From the NCBI RefSeq assembly GCF_000620165.1, contig NZ_JHVN01000014.1, forward strand, positions 1 to 64,000: 64,000 bases of DNA, given 5' to 3'. Below the pieces are notes generated by a model. The model saw only the letters and a program-made list of their open reading frames with translations. It ran no database searches and was not told the origin of the DNA. Shown in pieces: positions 1 to 8,727 of the stretch (the first letter of the stretch is position 1; each line of letters starts with the position of its first letter). Origin of the DNA: Anoxybacillus tepidamans PS2 (GTDB taxonomy: Bacteria > Bacillota > Bacilli > Bacillales > Anoxybacillaceae). A program made the position numbers and the translations under genes.

Positions 1-464
1 CAACATTCGATTTCTTTGATCATTCCTTTGGGTAAGCGGGAGACATGGACGAGGATCGGTTCTTCCCTTGTTCCATCATGGATGCCCATCGATAAGGCAA
101 TGGTTCCATTTTCGTACACTTTGAACCCATCTTTCGCCCATTTCGTGTTGAAGAATTTCTTTTGTTTGTATGGGTAGCGAGCATGATGAAGTCCTTTTTG
201 AATGGCGGCGTGTGCCGATTGTCGTGCGAAGAGATACTTGTGGCAAACGGCTTGAATCGACTGGCTGTGAAGATGAAAGCGGCCTTTTGTTTGCTTTTGC
301 AGCTCGCTTTTCGAGATGCTGCGCTGCGGCCGTATTGTAAGGAAGTATTCTTTCGCGAGCCGAAGACACTCATTCCAAACGCGGGCTGACTCCCGGTTGC
401 AGGTCAACAGCCGCTCGAGATCCCTTTTCGATGCACGAAAGGAGATTTTTTGACCGCGAAGCAT
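1..464 (-). CDS. tnpB: IS200/IS605-family TnpB, N-terminal part, cut by window edge
   Basis: The frame opens with ATG at 464 behind a strong AGGAAAGGGAGG-type site and runs off the left edge without a stop, giving 154 residues. The text (MLRGQKISFRASKRDLERLL, then RVWNECLRLAKEYF and SAHAAIQKGLHHARYPYKQKK) resembles the N-terminal helical domain of IS605 OrfB/TnpB, the RNA-guided nuclease that accompanies these transposons. The RuvC-like catalytic part would lie beyond the edge. A left-end-type hairpin sits 85 bases upstream (549-596), followed by TTTAA. No tnpA is visible, so this may be an IS1341-type element carrying only tnpB. Intactness cannot be judged. Confidence 0.75.
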   Translation of the reverse strand, partial: MLRGQKISFRASKRDLERLLTCNRESARVWNECLRLAKEYFLTIRPQRSISKSELQKQTKGRFHLHSQSIQAVCHKYLFARQSAHAAIQKGLHHARYPYKQKKFFNTKWAKDGFKVYENGTIALSMGIHDGTREEPILVHVSRLPKGMIKEIEC

Positions 465-548
465 CGAGATTCCTCCCTTTCCTTCCAGCTTGTCTAAGAC
501 GATTATAGCACATATGTTCTATTTTAAAAAGCCCAACACCCGATTCAT

Positions 549-601
549 CCCCCACCTACACGTCGCTTAGAGGTGGGAGACTTCTCGGTGAATGTGTTAA
601 A
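549..601 (-). repeat. IS200/IS605-type left-end hairpin with TTTAA target/TAM
   Basis: CCCACCT (551-557) pairs with AGGTGGG (571-577) across a 13-base loop, followed by the conserved GACTTCTCGG and, on the minus strand, an adjoining TTTAA (597-601). It lies 5' of tnpB, where the left end of such a single-strand transposon belongs. Near copies occur at 1269-1327 and 21321-21379, with a diverged one at 31858-31903. The position of the cleavage site is inferred. Confidence 0.6.
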
Positions 602-986
602 TATGCAGTTCCCACTTTTCCTCTATTAGCTCTTTGTTAGACAATATTTGTCTTCTCGTTTCATTTAAGCGAAAACCATTCTTTTCATACAACATTCTTG
701 CGGACTTCAACTCGCTATTTGTCCAAAGGATGATCGTTTCGTAGCCTTTTTCCTTGCAGAAATCGATGGCTCTTTGCAGCAATTGCTGTCCGTAACCACC
801 ACCTCTAACGCCTGGCTCAACAAGAAACAATCCGAGCTGCGCAACTTGGTCGCTTACTTTTTTGATGCTGATCGAACCTTTTGGTTTTCCCTTCACCTCT
901 AAAATCCAAATGTTTTCTTTACTGTCAGACCAGTTAATAAACAGACAGCAGCAACATTCTCTTGAAATATCTATTCCGTAAACGGA
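597..986 (-). pseudogene. GNAT acetyltransferase, 5'-truncated
   Basis: The C-terminal half is well preserved: an acetyl-CoA loop region (QLGLFLVEPGVRGGGYGQQLL), the FCKEKGYETIILWTN strand and LYEKNGF near the end, as in MarR-GNAT and stand-alone GNAT proteins. The frame stays open upstream of the GTG at 896 (ENIWILEVKGK, then YGIDISREC) and is closed by TGA at 987-989, with no convincing start or RBS. The recognisable part starts mid-family, so the 5' end appears lost. The shortest in-frame product from the GTG would be 99 aa and would lack the N-terminal strands of the fold. The stop codon TAA lies inside the TTTAA next to the IS left end. Confidence 0.5.
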
Positions 987-1268
987 TCACACAATGCAAA
1001 CTTTATCCAATTCATCCTCCCAATCACTGCTTTGGACCCTCTTTTTTAAGTACCGTTTTCACTTGTTCCTATCCTTTAAGTTCAAACCAGAGCGGCTCGT
1101 GTCAACTACATCTCGAATCCCAGAACTCTATAGAGATACTAAACAATTAAGCTAACGACGCGATTAACTATATAAATGATTAACTTTTTCAACATAACAA
1201 TGATTCTTCAATGTACAAAAACGGTATTGCGTCAGTTTGGTATCACCTAGGTTCCATGTCGAAAAAAT

Positions 1269-1327
1269 GAACCTCCCCCACCTACACTTCGCTTAGAGGT
1301 GGGAGACTTCTCGGTTGATATGTTAAA
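1269..1327 (-). repeat. Solo IS605-like terminal hairpin
   Basis: The hairpin (CCCCCACCT with AGGTGGG), the GACTTCTCGG segment and a flanking TTTAA (minus strand, 1323-1327) match the tnpB left end at 549-601. No transposase gene adjoins it. It could be a palindrome-associated non-autonomous element or the scar of a lost one. Otherwise 990-1462 holds nothing I recognise. Confidence 0.5.
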
Positions 1328-1462
1328 TCAGTTTTGTATAGTCTGTTCTATCAATTTTAAAAATTATGTAAAAACAGGTATCTGTCTTCTAACGTTTGTC
1401 CATCCGCAAACATTTTTAGAGAATATACTGCACAGTAAGAACGCAAGAAAGGAGGGAACAAA

Positions 1463-1735
1463 ATGAGAAGAAGAAACCAAAACGAAAACACCAATGTGAA
1501 CGTCGACGTTACTACTGATTTAGAAAATGACGTGCGAAATCGCTCTGAAGCAGACGCAGATGCAGATGTACGCAATACCGATCGAAATACAAATATTGCT
1601 CGTGCAACTGTAACCAATTCCGGAAACGCTAGAGTGGACATTCGATTAAACAGCAGAAGCAATGCCCGCACGACATCTGCTCAAGACCAAGATAATGATC
1701 AAAATCAAAACACGGATGTTGATGTAGATCTTTAA
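1463..1735 (+). CDS. Low-complexity Asn/Asp/Arg-rich protein, possibly spore surface
   Basis: A 90-aa protein made largely of Asn, Asp, Arg, Val and Thr, with alternating polar/hydrophobic runs such as NTNVNVDV, ADADADV and NTDVDVDL. It has an ideal RBS (AAGGAGGG, 6 bases before ATG). There is no signal peptide or membrane segment. The alternating pattern suggests a beta-rich self-assembling protein. Together with the next gene it resembles small spore-coat or exosporium proteins of bacilli, but I recognise no named family. The spacing of 85 bases and the same strand suggest co-transcription with 1821-2177. Function is inferred from composition only. Confidence 0.6.
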   Translation: MRRRNQNENTNVNVDVTTDLENDVRNRSEADADADVRNTDRNTNIARATVTNSGNARVDIRLNSRSNARTTSAQDQDNDQNQNTDVDVDL

Positions 1736-1820
1736 ACGCTAATGTAGCTTGAATTAGTAAAACAAATGGGGGTAGGGTATCAAAATCCTACCCTTAAATT
1801 AGGGGAGGTGAAAATAAAAT

Positions 1821-2177
1821 ATGGAAGAGAAAAAAGGAAAAAAGGAAAAAAAACGATATACCCTCCATAGTTGGGAATCTGCTCTAAAAAATAGAAGTGA
1901 AGAGCGAGTAAACAGCCAAAATGTTTCTGATTCCCGTGCTCTTGATGAAAATCAAATCAAAATAAAGAATGGAAGTATTAGTTCCATTGGTCAAAGCGGG
2001 AACTCAGATGTCGATATTCACTTAAACGTACATGTGGACACAACTGCGATCGCGTTTGCAATTTTATGCTCATTACTTGCAACTAAACAGATGAATATTG
2101 GGGAATTTAATGAGGCAGTTAGGAAACTTGAACATCTTATTAAGAGAAGAGATTCTTTTATTATACATTCCCAATGA
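1821..2177 (+). CDS. Putative spore coat protein (CotX/CotV-like pattern)
   Basis: 118 aa. The Lys-rich N-terminus (EEKKGKKEKKR) is followed by NQIKIKNGSISSIGQSGNSDVDIHLNVHVDTTA and then a hydrophobic helix (AIAFAILCSLLATKQ). The order of an I-K-I/D-V motif, a V-x-V strand and an alanine-rich helix recalls CotX/CotV-type coat proteins, though identity is weak. The start has GGGGAGGTG eleven bases upstream. It follows the Asn/Asp-rich gene on the same strand. It could equally be an unclassified sporulation protein. Confidence 0.55.
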   Translation: MEEKKGKKEKKRYTLHSWESALKNRSEERVNSQNVSDSRALDENQIKIKNGSISSIGQSGNSDVDIHLNVHVDTTAIAFAILCSLLATKQMNIGEFNEAVRKLEHLIKRRDSFIIHSQ

Positions 2178-2353
2178 TATTTCTAAACGTACACTCATTG
2201 CATGTGATTTTGTTTCTATTAAAAAACATATTAGTTCCATCCCAGTAAGAAAGCTTGAAGTTAATAAATGGGGATATAACTATTCAACATAAAACCCAAC
2301 AACGTGAAACAAGTGAATGGGGAGCATACACTATGTTAAATGAGCGTTTACGT

Positions 2354-2384
2354 AAAATCCCCTCCAAAACTAGGAGGGGATTTT
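2354..2384. terminator. Bidirectional intrinsic terminator
   Basis: A 12-bp stem (AAAATCCCCTCC with GGAGGGGATTTT) sits between the converging coat-like gene and copZ, with T-rich tails on both strands. Confidence 0.85.
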
Positions 2385-2388
2385 CATG

Positions 2389-2595
2389 TTACTTCACATC
2401 GTACCCTTGCTCTTCAATCGCCTCTTTCAGTTGTTCGACGCTTACTTTTGTTTCGTCATAATCGACATCGACTGTGCCTTCTTGTAAATGTACTTCGACA
2501 TGTTTAACTCCTTCTAGTTCCGTTAAAGCGTTCGTTACAGCCATTTTGCAGTGCCCGCATGTCATTCCTTGCACATTTAATGTAATGGTCATCAT
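2389..2595 (-). CDS. copZ: Copper chaperone CopZ
   Basis: A 68-aa single heavy-metal-associated (HMA) domain with GMTCGHC near residues 10-16, the Cu(I)-binding CxxC, in a ferredoxin-like fold. It hands Cu(I) to CopA and CsoR in the cytosol. Last gene of the csoR-copA-copZ operon, 26 bases after copA. Two adjacent ATGs follow GGAGG; either could initiate. Length matches CopZ of B. subtilis (about 69 aa). Confidence 0.93.
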   Translation of the reverse strand: MMTITLNVQGMTCGHCKMAVTNALTELEGVKHVEVHLQEGTVDVDYDETKVSVEQLKEAIEEQGYDVK

Positions 2596-2621
2596 TTATT
2601 CCTCCTTTGTTTTCTTCGTGA

Positions 2622-5018
2622 TTATATTTTCACGCGTTTCAAACGAAGCGCGTTCGTTACAACGGAAACAGAGCTGAATGCCATCGCAGCACCGGCAACC
2701 CAAGGTTCCAATAGTCCCATAGCGGCAACTGGTATGCCAATAATATTATAAAATAGTGCCCAGAACAGGTTTTGCCGAATGTTTTTCATTGTTCGCCGGC
2801 TCAGCTCAATCGCTTTCGGAATGTGCGCCAAATCGCCACCGACGAGTGTCACATCGGCCGTTTCGATCGCAACATCCGCCCCTGTGCCAATCGCCATGCC
2901 AATATCCGCCTTCGCGAGAGCGGGAGCGTCGTTAATGCCATCGCCAACCATTGCTACTCGTTTTCCCTGTTTTTGCAGTTCCTCCACGATATTTGCTTTG
3001 TCTTCCGGAAGCACTTCGGCATAGATACGATCTATATGCACTTGTTTCGCAATAGCTTCTGCCGTACGCTGATTGTCTCCTGTCACCATATACACGTCGA
3101 TTCCCATTTGTTTTAATGTTTGAATCGCTTCTTTAGAGCTTGCTTTGACGGTATCGGCCACAGCGATGATGCCGACCAATTGTCCCTCAACGGCCACAAG
3201 CATCGCCGTTTTCCCTTGTTTTTCAAGCGATACCATTTGATCTTCATGCATGTCAATGTGAATCAAACGTTCCTTCATTAGTTTTCTTGTTCCGACAAGA
3301 ACGGTTTTGCCGTCGATCGTCGCTTCGATGCCATGCCCCGTAATGGCTGAAAAATACTCTATCGGTTTCAGAGAAATTCCTTGCTTTTTCCCATATTCCA
3401 CAATCGCATGAGCCAATGGATGCTCTGATGCACTTTCAGCCGAAACCGCATAACTTAACATCCCTTCTTGGAACTCTAACACATCGGTCACTTCCGGCTT
3501 TCCTTTTGTTACCGTTCCGGTTTTATCGAGCAGAACAGCATTGATTTTATACGTCCCCTCTAGATATTCACCCCCTTTAAAAAGAATTCCTTTTTCCGCC
3601 CCTTTACCCGTACCGACCATAATCGATGTCGGCGTCGCAAGTCCAAGCGCACAAGGACACGCAATGACAAGAACAGCAATGGCCACCTCGAGCGCCTTTG
3701 GCAAATCGCCCGGTGCGACAAAGAAATACCATGCAATAAATGCAACGCAGGCAATTCCTACGACAATCGGAACAAAAATGCTGGAAATGACATCAGCCAT
3801 CCGTTGAATCGGTGCTTTCGATCCTTGCGCTTCTTCGACAATTTTAATAATATTAGCAAGCGCCGTATCTTTCCCCACTTTTTCTGCCCGAACGGTCAGC
3901 ACCCCATTTTGATTCATCGTAGCTCCGATGACGGAATCCCCTTCTTTCTTATCTACTGGAATCGATTCACCCGTAATCATCGATTCATCTACTGTGGAAG
4001 CTCCAGCAATGACAATACCGTCTACCGGTATTTTTTCACCTGGTTTGACAACAACCGTATCACCGATTGCCACTTCCTCAAGTGCAACCCTTACTTCTTG
4101 CCCATTGCGAATAACAAGCGCTTCTTTGGCCTGCAGGCTCAACAGCTTGGAAATCGCTTCAGTTGTCCGCCCTTTTGCCAGCGATTCAAAGTATTTGCCG
4201 ACAAGGACAAGCGTAATAAGTACGGCGCTTGTTTCGAAATACAATCTCGGCATATAGTCCGGATTTCCTAAAGCTTTGAACGCTTCATACAAGCTATAAA
4301 AGTAGGCCGCTGACGTTCCAAGCGACACTAACACGTCCATGTTCGCACTTTTGTTCCTTAGCGCCCGATATGCTCCGACATAAAAAGGACCGCCAATATA
4401 AAACTGGACAGGTGTTGCTAATAGAAGTTGAAACCAAGGATTCATTAAAATGTGCGGCATTGGTAAACCTATACGAAACGGCATATGGGCCACCATCGTA
4501 TAAAGCAAAGGAAGCGATAAAATGATGGAAATAGCCAATCGCCGTTGTTTTTGTTTCAGACCCGCTTCCCTTCGACGCGACTGATCATCTCCTTCGTTGC
4601 GAATGTGTCCCTTGTACCCAAGTTTGTTGATTTTCTGTAAGATGTCTTCGATATGCACAAGACCTTCGTTGTATTCGACAACAGCGCTGTTCGTCGCTAA
4701 GTTGACAACGGCACTCGCCACACCTTCCACGCGGTTTAACCCTTTTTCAATCCTTGTCGCACAGGCGGCACACGTCATCCCTTCAATATCAAGCGTCACT
4801 TTTTCCGTTGCCACACCGTAACCTAACTTTTCAATTTTCTCTTGAATACTGCTGATGTTTTGTTTCGCTGGATCGTATTGGATCGTCGCTTTTTCCATCG
4901 CTAAATTGACGCTCGCTTCCACTCCGTCCATTTTGTTTAATACTTTCTCAATCCGGTTAGAACAAGCCGCGCACGTCATCCCTGTCACCTTTAGCGTCAC
5001 CAATTTTTGTTCGCTCAT
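2622..5018 (-). CDS. copA: Copper-translocating P1B-type ATPase CopA
   Basis: 798 aa from the ATG at 5018, which has GGAGAG upstream; an in-frame extension to 5060 overlaps csoR and lacks an RBS. Two N-terminal HMA domains carry GMTCAACS and GMTCAACA. Membrane helices surround the A domain TGES loop, then the CPC ion-binding motif ([11 protein letters not shown]), the phosphorylation loop DKTGT, the SEHPLAHAI motif of the N domain and [10 protein letters not shown]. This is the signature of Cu(I) exporters. It pumps Cu(I) out of the cytosol using ATP. It is flanked by its regulator csoR and chaperone copZ. Confidence 0.96.
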   Translation of the reverse strand: MSEQKLVTLKVTGMTCAACSNRIEKVLNKMDGVEASVNLAMEKATIQYDPAKQNISSIQEKIEKLGYGVATEKVTLDIEGMTCAACATRIEKGLNRVEGVASAVVNLATNSAVVEYNEGLVHIEDILQKINKLGYKGHIRNEGDDQSRRREAGLKQKQRRLAISIILSLPLLYTMVAHMPFRIGLPMPHILMNPWFQLLLATPVQFYIGGPFYVGAYRALRNKSANMDVLVSLGTSAAYFYSLYEAFKALGNPDYMPRLYFETSAVLITLVLVGKYFESLAKGRTTEAISKLLSLQAKEALVIRNGQEVRVALEEVAIGDTVVVKPGEKIPVDGIVIAGASTVDESMITGESIPVDKKEGDSVIGATMNQNGVLTVRAEKVGKDTALANIIKIVEEAQGSKAPIQRMADVISSIFVPIVVGIACVAFIAWYFFVAPGDLPKALEVAIAVLVIACPCALGLATPTSIMVGTGKGAEKGILFKGGEYLEGTYKINAVLLDKTGTVTKGKPEVTDVLEFQEGMLSYAVSAESASEHPLAHAIVEYGKKQGISLKPIEYFSAITGHGIEATIDGKTVLVGTRKLMKERLIHIDMHEDQMVSLEKQGKTAMLVAVEGQLVGIIAVADTVKASSKEAIQTLKQMGIDVYMVTGDNQRTAEAIAKQVHIDRIYAEVLPEDKANIVEELQKQGKRVAMVGDGINDAPALAKADIGMAIGTGADVAIETADVTLVGGDLAHIPKAIELSRRTMKNIRQNLFWALFYNIIGIPVAAMGLLEPWVAGAAMAFSSVSVVTNALRLKRVKI

Positions 5019-5034
5019 AAAGCTTTTCTCTCCT

Positions 5035-5346
5035 TTACTTCGAGAACTGTTTAATGACATCCATCAGCTCACGAATCGATTCTTCTCCATTTCCTTCACG
5101 GATCGCCTTGGCGAAACAATGATTGACATGGCGTTCTAGCAAGTTCAATCCGACTTTATTTAGAGCGGCTTGGATCGCAGAAATTTGCACTAAAATATCA
5201 ATGCAATACCGGTTATCTTCAACCATCTTCTGCACGCCGCGCACTTGTCCTTCAATTCGCCTTAAGCGTTTGATGAGACTTTCAATCTCCTCTTCCGTTC
5301 TTGGAACCATTTTTGCATTTACATTATTATCTTCACAGTGGTTCAC
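5035..5346 (-). CDS. csoR: Copper-sensing transcriptional repressor CsoR
   Basis: 103 aa, all-helical CsoR/RcnR family. It carries the Cu(I) triad: Cys in [10 protein letters not shown], then His and Cys in RHVNHC. The GTG at 5346 is chosen because GAGGAG lies 8 bases upstream; an ATG-less extension to 5355 overlaps that site. Apo-CsoR binds the operator in its own promoter, and Cu(I) binding releases it, inducing copA and copZ. First gene of the operon, 16 bases before copA. Confidence 0.93.
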   Translation of the reverse strand: MNHCEDNNVNAKMVPRTEEEIESLIKRLRRIEGQVRGVQKMVEDNRYCIDILVQISAIQAALNKVGLNLLERHVNHCFAKAIREGNGEESIRELMDVIKQFSK

Positions 5347-5377
5347 TGGTATCACTCCTCTTAATCGTTCTAATTAC

Positions 5378-5407
5378 ATTATACCGGTAATGGGTATGTA
5401 AATGCAA
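5378..5407 (-). promoter_or_regulatory. csoR-copA-copZ SigA promoter
   Basis: On the minus strand TTGCAT (-35) and a perfect TATAAT (-10) are 18 bases apart, about 30 bases before the csoR start. Confidence 0.75.
5381..5397. promoter_or_regulatory. CsoR operator
   Basis: The 17-base ATACC-N6-GGGTAT imperfect inverted repeat has the length and ends of the known B. subtilis copZA operator. It overlaps the -10 and spacer of the csoR promoter, so bound CsoR would block RNA polymerase. A possible extra half-site (ATACCCC on the minus strand) lies near 5434-5440. Confidence 0.75.
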
Positions 5408-5548
5408 ATCGAACAAACTCAAAATACGATCCAGGGGTATCTTACTTTTAAGAAACCCAATAAAAACTTTTTCACATGAGTAGGCTGAGGCAACGTCCAC
5501 ATCTTTTTGAGAAAGTTTGATAACGCAAATCTTGTGTACTCCTGTTCA

Positions 5549-6103
5549 TCATGTCTGATTATTTTTGACCTTTTGCCAAACAAAAGCCAATAAAAAAATA
5601 GACAACATGCTCATAACAGCTTTTCCTTGCCACGTCCAGTTCATCACTTGATAGACCGAATATGCCTCTAAAAGCAATGCCGGCACTTTTCCGAGCGAAC
5701 TAGCAACCAGAAAGATTAGCCAAGACGTTTGACCGATGGCGGCCACAAACGTCACCACTCCCGACGGCACAAACGGAAGGAGCCGCAGCGATAAAATGAG
5801 GAAAAACGCTTCTCTCCCTTTTGCCTCAAGCAGCTTTCTTCCTTTCGGATAGGAACACAGCTTCGCGTCGGCCGCTTTCTGAAAACCTTTCCGATATATC
5901 CAAAAGGAAACAAGCGCGCCCACTGCCTCGCCAAGAAAAGAGACAAATGTGCCTTTCCAAAAGCCGAATGCCGCTAAATTGGCGGCCGTTAGAAAAACGC
6001 TCGGGACAACCCCTAAAACGCTAATAACAATATTGAGCAAGATACTAATGAGGAATGCGCTGTTTTCATATGTTTCAAATAGTGAAACGAGTTGCTCTTT
6101 CAT
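5549..6103 (-). CDS. TVP38/TMEM64 (VTT/DedA-like) membrane protein
   Basis: 184 aa with about five hydrophobic segments and a central VTT-type region (GFWKGTFVSFLGEAVGALVSFWIYR, RLLPFVPSGVVTFVAAIG). The family is linked to lipid scrambling or transport across the membrane; the substrate of this protein is unknown. The start at 6103 has GGGGGA seven bases upstream. An in-frame extension to 6199 is open but has no good RBS. It stands alone between copper genes and a small membrane protein. Confidence 0.8.
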   Translation of the reverse strand: MKEQLVSLFETYENSAFLISILLNIVISVLGVVPSVFLTAANLAAFGFWKGTFVSFLGEAVGALVSFWIYRKGFQKAADAKLCSYPKGRKLLEAKGREAFFLILSLRLLPFVPSGVVTFVAAIGQTSWLIFLVASSLGKVPALLLEAYSVYQVMNWTWQGKAVMSMLSIFLLAFVWQKVKNNQT

Positions 6104-6435
6104 TCTTTCGTTCCCCCATACGTTCATCTTCTGCAATCTTTGTTGCATCGAGCTTTGACCTTGAAAACAAGCTTCTTTCACGATATCGGATAGAACCATC
6201 CTTAGTTGCTTCGATTTCAGTTACAAAAAGCAATATCCAATTAATGGTTTTTATGCTAAAGTAGAAGTATAACACCACAAGACAATTGAGATCAGTCATC
6301 CCATTTTCCCAACGGACACTCCACAAAATTACGGGTTTAAAAAGCTTCATTTCCATTTTAGCGCAAAAATCCTTTACACGTCCGATGCACAGCGTAGGCA
6401 AAAAGTCATCATTTTTCAAACATTGGGGGTACAAA

Positions 6436-6717
6436 ATGAGACTCATATTGTATTGGGGCGTCATCGTCCTTTCATTCGGCATATCGTTGTCGGTCGGTCT
6501 TTTGCAACTGAAAAGAAAGCAACAACTTTTCCGCTCCTTTTTCTTGGCGTTTTTCGTCAACACGGCAATTTTGGCAGGTGGGGGCATTTGGTGGTTTTTC
6601 ACCGAGACGGACGGGCTCAGCCAAGGCCTTGGGGTGCTGTATTATGGTGCCGCAGCAGCCATCATTGCGGTTGTCGACTTGATTGTGTTATCCGCCCTTA
6701 GAAAAACATCCACCTAA
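6436..6717 (+). CDS. Small membrane protein, unknown function
   Basis: 93 aa with three predicted membrane helices (LYWGVIVLSFGISLSVGLL, SFFLAFFVNTAILAGGGIWWF, VLYYGAAAAIIAVVDLIVL). The start is set by GGGGGT 5 bases before ATG; the frame extends upstream without another RBS. I do not recognise a family. Divergent from the TVP38 gene. Confidence 0.65.
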   Translation: MRLILYWGVIVLSFGISLSVGLLQLKRKQQLFRSFFLAFFVNTAILAGGGIWWFFTETDGLSQGLGVLYYGAAAAIIAVVDLIVLSALRKTST

Positions 6718-6744
6718 ACTTCAAGCTCTTTTCATGACATTAGT

Positions 6745-7656
6745 TTACAAAACTTTATATTTCTTTATAGACAGCTTTTCATTTTTACTTGGAGTTCCGA
6801 CCCCTAAAGCAATGGCGGCTCCGACACAGCTAAGTAAGCAGCCTGCCACCAAATAAATGGATGGATTGGATTCACCAATTACCACTGAAGCAATCCCGCC
6901 AACGGCCGGAAACAATGCCACCATATATCCGCTTTTTGCTGCACCCTTTTTCTCTACAAGTTTTAAATAAAACAACCAAGCCATAAACGAAGCGATGAAA
7001 GCCAAATATAGCAAAGCAGCCAAATAAGTAGCGGTTGTTGGCAGTATTAATTTTTGACCTTGAAATAGAACAATCCCCCCCATTAATACACTGCCAGCCG
7101 TAAAACCGATCGCATTCGCATAGATAGGATTAACTTTGAGTTTAGCATTTCTTGCCGAACTCGCATCACCGATCGCTGTAAGAATCGTACCTAAAAAGGC
7201 GAGCGCCATTCCTTTTAAATAGTTCTGTGCTTGAAAATGATGTAAGGTCGGGTAAAGGACGACACATACGCCTAATATCCCCAGCATTCCTCCAAGAAAA
7301 ATCCGCACATGCAGCTTTTCTTTTAAAAAAATACGAAGAGCGATTGGAGTTAATATCACTTTTAATGAAAAGATTAATGTAACCATAGCGGCAGAACTCA
7401 AAATGGTGGCGTAATAAAGACATAAATAACTTAATGCAAAGTTACATATACCAAACACGATAATAAATAGAATATCTTTTCTTCGAGGTCTTCCTTTTGG
7501 GTTAACAAACAAAACAAGAATTAAAAATAAAAAAGCCGCTATCACTAAACGATATGTCAATGATAGCTCTAAACTGACTGGTGTCCCTTGAATTTTTACG
7601 GCAATAAAATTAAGTCCCCATACTATTAAGCAAAATATATACATAAAATACGTCAT
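6745..7656 (-). CDS. EamA/DMT-family transporter
   Basis: 303 aa with ten hydrophobic segments in two repeated halves, typical of the drug/metabolite transporter superfamily. The first helix contains WGLNFIAVK and the second half FIASFMAWLFYLKLVEKKGA, both characteristic EamA positions. RBS GGAGGGGGAG precedes the ATG. Substrate cannot be predicted; relatives export amino acids or metabolites. It is followed on the same strand by an acetyltransferase-free gap; no operon partner is obvious. Confidence 0.88.
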   Translation of the reverse strand: MTYFMYIFCLIVWGLNFIAVKIQGTPVSLELSLTYRLVIAAFLFLILVLFVNPKGRPRRKDILFIIVFGICNFALSYLCLYYATILSSAAMVTLIFSLKVILTPIALRIFLKEKLHVRIFLGGMLGILGVCVVLYPTLHHFQAQNYLKGMALAFLGTILTAIGDASSARNAKLKVNPIYANAIGFTAGSVLMGGIVLFQGQKLILPTTATYLAALLYLAFIASFMAWLFYLKLVEKKGAAKSGYMVALFPAVGGIASVVIGESNPSIYLVAGCLLSCVGAAIALGVGTPSKNEKLSIKKYKVL

Positions 7657-7713
7657 GTCGCTCCCCCTCCCTGTTTCGTTTTCCTTTGTTTATAATCCCC
7701 ATAATCCCCCTCT

Positions 7714-8229
7714 TCAGTCACAACGACTTTTCCTCACTCCTGAATAAATAACACATTTCTTACCAAAAATAAATACTTCCTTTTCTTTCGTAAAACCGAT
7801 CTTCTCCGCGACACGAATTGATGGTATATTATTCGGGTCAATAATGCTGATAAGCTTATTTAAGCCAAGTTGACCAAATCCATACTCTCGGCACGCTTTT
7901 GCCGCCTCGGTTGCGAGCCCTCTTGACCAATATCGTTTATCGATGTGATATCCAATTTCTACTTCTAGCCGGCTATTGACTTGTTGGTTCACAAGCCCGC
8001 AATCGCCAATTACCTCGTTCGTTTCTTTCAAACAAACCGCCCATAACCCGTAGCCGTCACTCTGATACCTTTCTTGATTTCGGCGAATCCACTCTCGTGT
8101 TTGTTCAATGGTAAAAGGCGCCGGATAAAATTTCATCGTTTCCTCGTCGGAAAAAATGCTATGTAGGCTTGAAAGATCGTCATCCTTAAACGGTCGCAAT
8201 CTTAGTCGCGATGTTTCGAGTATAAACAT
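7714..8229 (-). CDS. RimJ/RimL-type GNAT N-acetyltransferase
   Basis: 171 aa. ETSRLRLRPFKDDD at the N-terminus, IGYHIDKRYWSRGLATEAAKA (strand 4 and the acetyl-CoA pyrophosphate loop) and the N-x-x-S-I-R-V-A-E-K-I-G-F motif near the C-terminus define the RimJ/RimL subgroup, which acetylates ribosomal proteins or small amines. The specific acceptor is unknown. RBS GAGGAGG lies upstream of the ATG. Confidence 0.88.
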   Translation of the reverse strand: MFILETSRLRLRPFKDDDLSSLHSIFSDEETMKFYPAPFTIEQTREWIRRNQERYQSDGYGLWAVCLKETNEVIGDCGLVNQQVNSRLEVEIGYHIDKRYWSRGLATEAAKACREYGFGQLGLNKLISIIDPNNIPSIRVAEKIGFTKEKEVFIFGKKCVIYSGVRKSRCD

Positions 8230-8475
8230 GTTTAATTATCCTCCTCTTATCTCCATTTTATAACAATTAATCTCCTTTATTAAACACATAAAATACAGAA
8301 GATTAAAAAAGTGAAGCAGAGGTCTTTATCTACAAAACCCGCAACAACCGCACGATTTTTCTGTTTTTTTGTCACATTATGCGCTTTCCGAGGAAATAGG
8401 AAATTTTCTACTCTCTCTGTCTACGAGGCTGTTTAGGTATTCTCGACTTCCCTTGCAAAAAATAAAGATTATAGA

Positions 8476-8503
8476 TTACTTTTATGAGCGAGACATATAT
8501 AAT
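8476..8503 (+). promoter_or_regulatory. Putative promoter of the T-arm RNA
   Basis: A TATAAT at 8498-8503 with a weak -35 (TTACTT) 16 bases upstream lies directly before the first stem of the structured RNA. Confidence 0.5.
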
Positions 8504-8508
8504 GATGT

Positions 8509-8705
8509 ATGAAGAAGCAAGCATCCGCTCCAAGTAATGGAGCCGGCTCTGCGCGTTGGACTTCTTCATCGTTGGTGGGCAACGATCTTGCTTTCTAGGG
8601 TTCGAATCCCTAATAACGCATCTCTGTCCTAAAGAGCAACGCGCAAACCGATGGCCTTGCGGGTTCAGACCTCCGCCATTGGATTGCTGCTCTTTAGGGC
8701 GGACA
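8509..8705 (+). ncRNA. Structured RNA with two tRNA T-arm-like hairpins, upstream of SPFH gene
   Basis: About 200 bases without a credible coding frame hold nested stems. ATGAAGAAG (8509-8517) pairs with 8561-8569; GCTCCA pairs with TGGAGC (about 8526-8542); CGTTG pairs with CAACG (8570-8584). TAGGG-TTCGAAT-CCCTA (8596-8612) is an exact tRNA T-arm. An 11-bp stem, CCTAAAGAGCA with its complement (8628-8638/8688-8698), encloses an 8-bp stem (8648-8655/8674-8681) and a second T-like loop (TTCAGAC, 8664-8670). GCGTT (8553-8557) can pair with AACGC (8615-8619), giving a pseudoknot. No T-run follows, so it is either a 5' leader or a processed RNA. The raiA motif is one candidate class; I could not confirm it. 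Confidence 0.5.
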
Positions 8706-8727
8706 CATCATGAAAGGGGGACGCCTC

